Shown here one piece after another: positions 4,164-7,972 of a stretch of DNA of 7,972 nucleotides (within the stretch, counting starts at the first letter, position 1; every line of letters starts with the position of its first letter). This stretch comes from Rhodoferax sp. Its GTDB lineage: Bacteria > Pseudomonadota > Gammaproteobacteria > Burkholderiales > Burkholderiaceae_C. Under the pieces are notes generated by a model that had not been told where the DNA came from, made no database searches, and saw only the letters and a program-made list of their open reading frames with translations. The DNA is taken from assembly GCA_016463455.1 (NCBI GenBank), contig JAEMRG010000087.1, positions 1 through 7,972 of the forward strand. The letters run 5' to 3'. Both the position numbers and the translations under genes were made by a program.

Positions 4164-6479
4164 ATGCTTGAGGCGGCAAGTACAAGTGCGCCGCTTTCCT
4201 TGGACATCGGCGTTGGCGGCATGACCTGTGCGTCTTGCGTCGCGCGGGTGGAAAAAGCGCTGTTGCGCGTGCCCGGCGTGCAAAGTGCCAGCGTGAATTT
4301 AGCCACCGAGTCAGCCCGTGTGGCCTATGTGGCCCCGCAAGCTAGCGATGCTCCGGTCGACGCCTTGGTGCGCAGAGCGGTGCGCGATGCGGGCTATGAG
4401 CCCAAGGAGTCGGACGCGGCGCTGGACGCCCCCGAACCCTCTGCCTGGGAGGGCTTTGCCCCGGTAGCCTGGGGTTTTGCCCTGTCCATCCCTCTGGTGC
4501 TACCTATGCTGGGCGAGTTGCTGGGGTGGCATTGGATGCTGCCTGCCGCTTGGCAATTTGTGCTGGCCACGCCGGTGCAGTTTTTTCTTGGGGCGCGCTT
4601 TTACCGGGCCGCCTGGCATGCGGTGCGCGCGGCCAGCGGCAATATGGATTTATTGGTTGCGCTGGGCACCACGGCGGGCTGGGCTTTGTCGGTCTGGTTG
4701 TGGCTGCGGGCGCCAGAGGGCGCCATGGTGCACTTGTATTTCGAAGGCTCGGCCCTGGTGATTACGCTGGTGCTTTTGGGCAAATGGTTGGAAGTGCGTG
4801 CCAAGCGCCAAACCACTTCGGCCATACGGGCACTGCACGCCTTGCGTCCCGCGCGCGCGCATTGGCTAGGCCCCGATGGCGAGGTCGATGTGCCGGTGTC
4901 CGAGCTCTTGGTGGGCGATGTGGTGGTGGTCAAAGCCGGCGAGCGTTTTGCAGCCGATGGCCAGGTAAGCGAGGGCCAGACCCAGGCCGATGAATCCATG
5001 CTGACCGGCGAATCCATGCCCATGACCAAGGAGGTAGGTGCGCGAGTCCATGGTGGCAGCATCAACGGCGATGGTCGCGTGCTGGTGCGCTTGACGGCGG
5101 TGGGCGCACAAACCATGCTGTCGCACATCATTTGCCTGGTGGAAGATGCGCAAGCCGCTAAAGCGCCCCTACAGCGCTTGGTGGACCAGGTCAGCGCCGT
5201 GTTTGTGCCGGTAGTTTTGCTGGTAGCACTGGCAACCTTGATTGGCTGGATGTGGGTGGGCCAGCCGCTGGAGGTGGCCCTCATTCGGGCGGTGGCGGTG
5301 CTGGTGATTGCCTGCCCTTGCGCGCTGGGCCTGGCAACGCCGGTGGCCATCATGGCGGGCACGGGTGTGGCCGCGAAGTACGGTATCTTGATCAAAGATG
5401 CGCAGGCGCTGGAACTGGCACACCGGGTGGATGTGGTGGCTTTTGACAAAACCGGAACCTTGACCGAGGGCCGACCACGATTGACGCGCTTTATGGTGAT
5501 GGATGACGTAATTAGCGGCGCAGAGGGTGCCTCGCGGCCCCTGCCCGGTTTGCTAGAGCACGCCTTGCTGCCTATCTGCGCCAGCCTGCAAAGCGGTAGC
5601 GAACATCCGCTGGCCCATGCTGTGCTGGCGTACGCGAAAGCGCAGGGTGCCAGCTGGGTCGCACCGCAGGATGTGCAGGCCGTGCCCGGGCGTGGAAGCT
5701 TTGGCAAAGTGGACGGCCAAAGCTATGCCTTGGGTAGCTGGCCCTGGATGCTGGAGTTGCAAGGCGGTGCTGAGGCCTTGGACCGCTCTGCCTTAGGCGC
5801 CCAAGCGCATGCCTTGCAAGCCCAAGGCTGCAGCGTTTCGGCCCTGGCCTGTTTGCAAGACGGTCACTGGCAGGTGCGCGCTTGCATGGGCTTTAACGAC
5901 GAGCCCAAAGCCGGGGCAGCGCAGGCGATCGCCAGTCTGCGTGCCAAAGGCCTGCAGGTGGTGATGATTTCCGGGGACAACTGGGGCGCGGCGCGGGCGA
6001 TGGCGGCGCGCTTGGGGCTCGATGCCCGTGAGGGCAGTAAGGAGGTGCTGGCGGGTGTCTTGCCGGGCGACAAAGCGCAGCGTGTGCGCGAATTGAAAGC
6101 CGCAGGCCATGGCGGCAAGCCGCATACCGTGGCCATGGTCGGTGATGGCGTGAATGATGCGCCGGCCCTGGCTGCTGCGGACGTGGGCATGGCCATGTCC
6201 AATCCGGACGGTGGCGGAACCGATGTGGCCATGCAGGCCGCCGGCATCACCTTGATGCGCGGTGACCCGCGCTTGGTACTCGCCGCTTTAGATATTTCCC
6301 GCCTAACGGTGGCCAAGATAAGGCAAAACTTGTTTTGGGCTTTTTTCTATAACGTAGCCGGCATTCCGCTGGCCGCATTGGGCTATTTGCATCCGGTGTT
6401 GGCCGGTGGCGCGATGGCGCTCAGCTCGGTCAGCGTGATGGCGAACGCCTTGTTACTCAAGCGCTGGAAAGGGCCTTGA
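4164..6479 (+). CDS. copA: Cu(I)-exporting P1B-type ATPase CopA
   Basis: This 771-residue ATPase pumps Cu(I) (and probably Ag(I)) from cytoplasm to periplasm. In order: one N-terminal HMA domain with G-M-T-C-A-S-C at 19-25; membrane helices around 100-118, 128-148, 163-182 and 188-207; the actuator domain with TGES at 281-284; helices around 343-365 and 372-395, the latter with the transport motif C-P-C (384-386); the phosphorylation site DKTGT (428-432, D428); the SEHPLA motif with H481-P482 of the nucleotide domain; ISGDN (602-606); and the hinge GDGVNDAPAL (660-669). The last two helices contain Y729-N730 and M751-A-L-S-S (751-755), the ion-binding signature of the Cu(I) subgroup P1B-1. 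Every catalytic motif is present and the length is normal. The start has AAAAGG eight bases upstream. It diverges from copZ and converges with the flavin oxidoreductase gene, 22 bases apart. Confidence 0.97.
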   Translation: MLEAASTSAPLSLDIGVGGMTCASCVARVEKALLRVPGVQSASVNLATESARVAYVAPQASDAPVDALVRRAVRDAGYEPKESDAALDAPEPSAWEGFAPVAWGFALSIPLVLPMLGELLGWHWMLPAAWQFVLATPVQFFLGARFYRAAWHAVRAASGNMDLLVALGTTAGWALSVWLWLRAPEGAMVHLYFEGSALVITLVLLGKWLEVRAKRQTTSAIRALHALRPARAHWLGPDGEVDVPVSELLVGDVVVVKAGERFAADGQVSEGQTQADESMLTGESMPMTKEVGARVHGGSINGDGRVLVRLTAVGAQTMLSHIICLVEDAQAAKAPLQRLVDQVSAVFVPVVLLVALATLIGWMWVGQPLEVALIRAVAVLVIACPCALGLATPVAIMAGTGVAAKYGILIKDAQALELAHRVDVVAFDKTGTLTEGRPRLTRFMVMDDVISGAEGASRPLPGLLEHALLPICASLQSGSEHPLAHAVLAYAKAQGASWVAPQDVQAVPGRGSFGKVDGQSYALGSWPWMLELQGGAEALDRSALGAQAHALQAQGCSVSALACLQDGHWQVRACMGFNDEPKAGAAQAIASLRAKGLQVVMISGDNWGAARAMAARLGLDAREGSKEVLAGVLPGDKAQRVRELKAAGHGGKPHTVAMVGDGVNDAPALAAADVGMAMSNPDGGGTDVAMQAAGITLMRGDPRLVLAALDISRLTVAKIRQNLFWAFFYNVAGIPLAALGYLHPVLAGGAMALSSVSVMANALLLKRWKGP

Positions 6480-6501
6480 CGCTGGTGGCCAAGGCGCTCG
6501 T

Positions 6502-7623
6502 TTAAGCCTTCAATACGGGGTAGTCGGTATAGCCTTTGTCGCCGCCGCCGTAAAAAGTCATGCGGTCTGGCGTATTGAGCGCTGCTCCCTGGCGCATGCG
6601 TTCGGTGAGGTCTGGGTTGGCGATGAACAGGCGCCCGAAAGACACCAGATCCGCTCCTTCGGCTAATGCTTTTTCCGCCAGGGCTTGGTCGTAGCCGTTG
6701 TTGACCATCCAGGCGCCTTGGCCGCCCGCGTCGCGGTAGGCCTGGCGCAAAGCAGCGTAGTCAAAAGGCCCGTCTCCCTGGTGGTAATCACGCTCGGCAA
6801 TCGTCGAGCCTTCAATCACATGCACATAGGCCAGGTCCAGTGGCCCGAGCGCCTGCACCACGTGCGTGAACAAGGCCTTGGGCTGGGGGTCGAAGGCATC
6901 GTTGGCCGGCGTGACCGGCGCGAGGCGTATGGCGCAACGCGCACCACCGAGCTCTGCGCACAAAGCCTGCATCACCTCAATGAGCAAGCGTGCCCGGTTG
7001 GGTACGGGCCCGCCATAGGCATCGTCGCGGTGGTTGCTGCCCGAGCGCAAAAACTGGTCGATCAAATAGCCATTGGCCGCATGCAGCTCCACACCGTCAA
7101 ACCCAGCGGCTATCGCATTGCGCGCGGCGCGCCGGTAGTCGTCCACGATTCCGGGTATTTCTTCGATGGCCAAAGCGCGCGGCGCCGAGGTGGCAACAAA
7201 CTTGGGCGCGCCATCTTTGATGAGTACCGTCTTGGTGTTGGCCGTAATCGCCGAGGGTGCGACCGGCGCCTGGCCGTCGGCTTGCAAATCTACATGGGAC
7301 ACACGTCCCACGTGCCAAAGCTGCATAAAGATGCGACCGCCTGCGGCATGCACGGCCTCGGTGACGGGTTTCCAGGCCGCTATGTGCTCCTCGCTCCAGA
7401 TGCCGGGCACATCGGCATAGCCCTGGGCTTGGGGGCTGATGGCGGTGGCTTCGCTGATGATCAGCGCGGCGCCCTGGTGCGGGTCAGCGCGCTGGGCGTA
7501 GTAGCGCGCCATGCCCGCGTGCGCCAGCGCGCCGGGCGCGCGGTTGCGTGTCAAAGGGGCCATCACCAGACGGTGTTGCAAAGTCATTGCGCCTACGCGC
7601 AGGGGTTCAAATAAATCGGCCAT
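6502..7623 (-). CDS. nemA: Old Yellow Enzyme family NADH:flavin oxidoreductase (NemA-like)
   Basis: The 373-residue protein is a (beta/alpha)8-barrel FMN enzyme that uses NAD(P)H to reduce activated C=C bonds or nitro/nitrate-ester groups; the natural substrate cannot be read from sequence. Evidence: M-A-P-L-T-R-N-R (21-28) with the flavin-contacting threonine T25; the S-E-A-T and G-Y-A-D-V-P-G-I-W blocks; Q-L-W-H-x-G-R (101-107); the active-site pair H181 and N184 in ELHAANGYL, with the proton-donor tyrosine at 186; SNHRDDAYGG (196-205); and the phosphate-binding F-G-R-L-F-I-A-N-P-D-L (329-339). The C-terminus F-Y-G-G-G-D-K-G-Y-T-D-Y-P is typical of NemA/PETN reductase. The family has His-His or His-Asn at the substrate site; this one has His-Asn. 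The ATG at 7621-7623 gives the standard N-terminus M-A-D-L-F-E-P-L; an upstream GTG at 7677 is in frame but unconserved. It diverges from an MFS gene. Confidence 0.93.
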   Translation of the reverse strand: MADLFEPLRVGAMTLQHRLVMAPLTRNRAPGALAHAGMARYYAQRADPHQGAALIISEATAISPQAQGYADVPGIWSEEHIAAWKPVTEAVHAAGGRIFMQLWHVGRVSHVDLQADGQAPVAPSAITANTKTVLIKDGAPKFVATSAPRALAIEEIPGIVDDYRRAARNAIAAGFDGVELHAANGYLIDQFLRSGSNHRDDAYGGPVPNRARLLIEVMQALCAELGGARCAIRLAPVTPANDAFDPQPKALFTHVVQALGPLDLAYVHVIEGSTIAERDYHQGDGPFDYAALRQAYRDAGGQGAWMVNNGYDQALAEKALAEGADLVSFGRLFIANPDLTERMRQGAALNTPDRMTFYGGGDKGYTDYPVLKA

Positions 7624-7735
7624 AGTGACAGTTTTCTGGTGGGAGGTGTGGTCCGCTCGCCGGTGAATCGCTTGCACAGAGTGGGTGTCAAGCAGGCCTC
7701 ACAATCGGGCGTGTGGTGAATTTTCTGGAGTGTAT
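7624..7735. promoter_or_regulatory. Divergent region between the flavin oxidoreductase and MFS genes
   Basis: This 112-base gap must carry both promoters. The only notable structure is an imperfect dyad, GCTTGCAC (7670-7677) and GTGTCAAGC (7685-7693), complementary except for one extra T. It could be a repressor operator, but no regulator gene is in view. Convincing -35/-10 pairs were not found by eye. The plus-strand gene has GGAG at 7727-7730 as ribosome binding site. Confidence 0.3.
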
Positions 7736-7972
7736 GTGCAAGCTTCCCCAGGGCGCTTAGTCGCCCTCGCCTTGGCCTTGTCGGTAGGGGCTGCGCTTTC
7801 CTTGGGTATCACCCGTTTTGCTTATGGTCTGCTGCTGCCGGCCATGCGCGACGATCTGGCCTGGAGCTACACCCTGGCCGGCACCATGAACACCGCCAAC
7901 GCCGCCGGCTACCTGCTAGGCGCCTTGCTCACGCCCTGGGCTTTACGCCGCTGGGACCCGGTGCTGCTCTTG
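7736..7972 (+). CDS. MFS transporter, YbfB/YjiJ-like (N-terminal part, cut by window edge)
   Basis: The frame is open from a GTG at 7736 to the window end (79 codons), beginning M-Q-A-S-P-G-R-L. Residues about 8-29 form a first membrane helix. The segment LGITRFAYGLLLPAMRDDL (23-41) matches the G-I-x-R-F-A-Y-x-x-L-L-P-x-M-R signature of the YbfB/YjiJ branch of the major facilitator superfamily. A second helix (about 48-68, with N-T-A-N-A-A-G-Y-L-L-G-A-L) follows, then the cytoplasmic R-R loop. The GTG start is chosen because GGAG stands five bases upstream; the nearby ATG at 7734 is in another frame. The substrate is unknown. Divergence from the NemA-like enzyme suggests, but does not show, shared regulation. 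Confidence 0.85.
   Translation, partial: MQASPGRLVALALALSVGAALSLGITRFAYGLLLPAMRDDLAWSYTLAGTMNTANAAGYLLGALLTPWALRRWDPVLLL

Noticed and set aside
4601..5707. Long minus-strand open frame (368 codons) inside copA
   Set aside because: It is antisense to a gene with every P1B-ATPase motif. Its composition (rich in Ser, Thr, Ala, Pro, Arg) is what the complement of GC-rich coding DNA gives.
6473..6495. Possible terminator hairpin between convergent copA and the flavin oxidoreductase gene (GCCTTG/CAAGGC)
   Set aside because: The stem is only six pairs with an 11-base loop, overlaps the copA stop, and has no proper T-tract on either strand.
6685..7614. Plus-strand open frame (309 codons) opposite the flavin oxidoreductase gene
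   Set aside because: It is antisense to a clearly conserved enzyme, shows no recognisable domain, and is best explained as a GC-rich shadow frame.

Overview
The window looks like a chromosomal segment of a betaproteobacterium, most likely of the family Comamonadaceae (Rhodoferax/Polaromonas-like). This is judged from the protein sequences, the minC-minD-minE order and the moderately high GC content; it is not a database result. All recognisable genes are ordinary bacterial families, and no insertion sequence, CRISPR array, tRNA or rRNA is visible.

Layout. Positions 1-1792 hold the division-site operon on the minus strand, read minC, minD, minE; minE runs off the left edge. Positions 1793-2188 form the largest gene-free stretch. 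It separates the minus-strand min operon from plus-strand genes and contains an AT-rich block, a TAG-repeat tract, a 12-bp palindrome and DnaA-box matches, two of them perfect and facing each other across a potential hairpin. Positions 2189-3175 hold a plus-strand pair: an NnrU-family membrane protein and a glutaredoxin-fold protein with no cysteine at all. A hairpin with a T-tract (minus strand) ends the gene that follows.

Positions 3228-6479 are a copper-handling cluster. A Spy/CpxP-like periplasmic protein rich in His and Met and a CopZ-type copper chaperone lie on the minus strand. A CopA-type Cu(I) P1B-ATPase is divergent on the plus strand. The likely flow is cytoplasmic Cu(I) passed from CopZ to CopA and exported to the periplasm, where the Spy-like protein may buffer metal or protect proteins (inference). 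No copper regulator gene is in the window.

Positions 6502-7623 encode an Old Yellow Enzyme family flavin oxidoreductase (NemA-like) on the minus strand, convergent with copA. Divergent from it, the first 79 codons of an MFS transporter (YbfB/YjiJ-like) start at a GTG at 7736 and run off the right edge.

The observation most worth following is the 1917-2129 region, whose parts are arranged like a bacterial replication origin (AT-rich block, then DnaA-trio-like repeats, then DnaA boxes). The spacing is not canonical, and its role is unproven.
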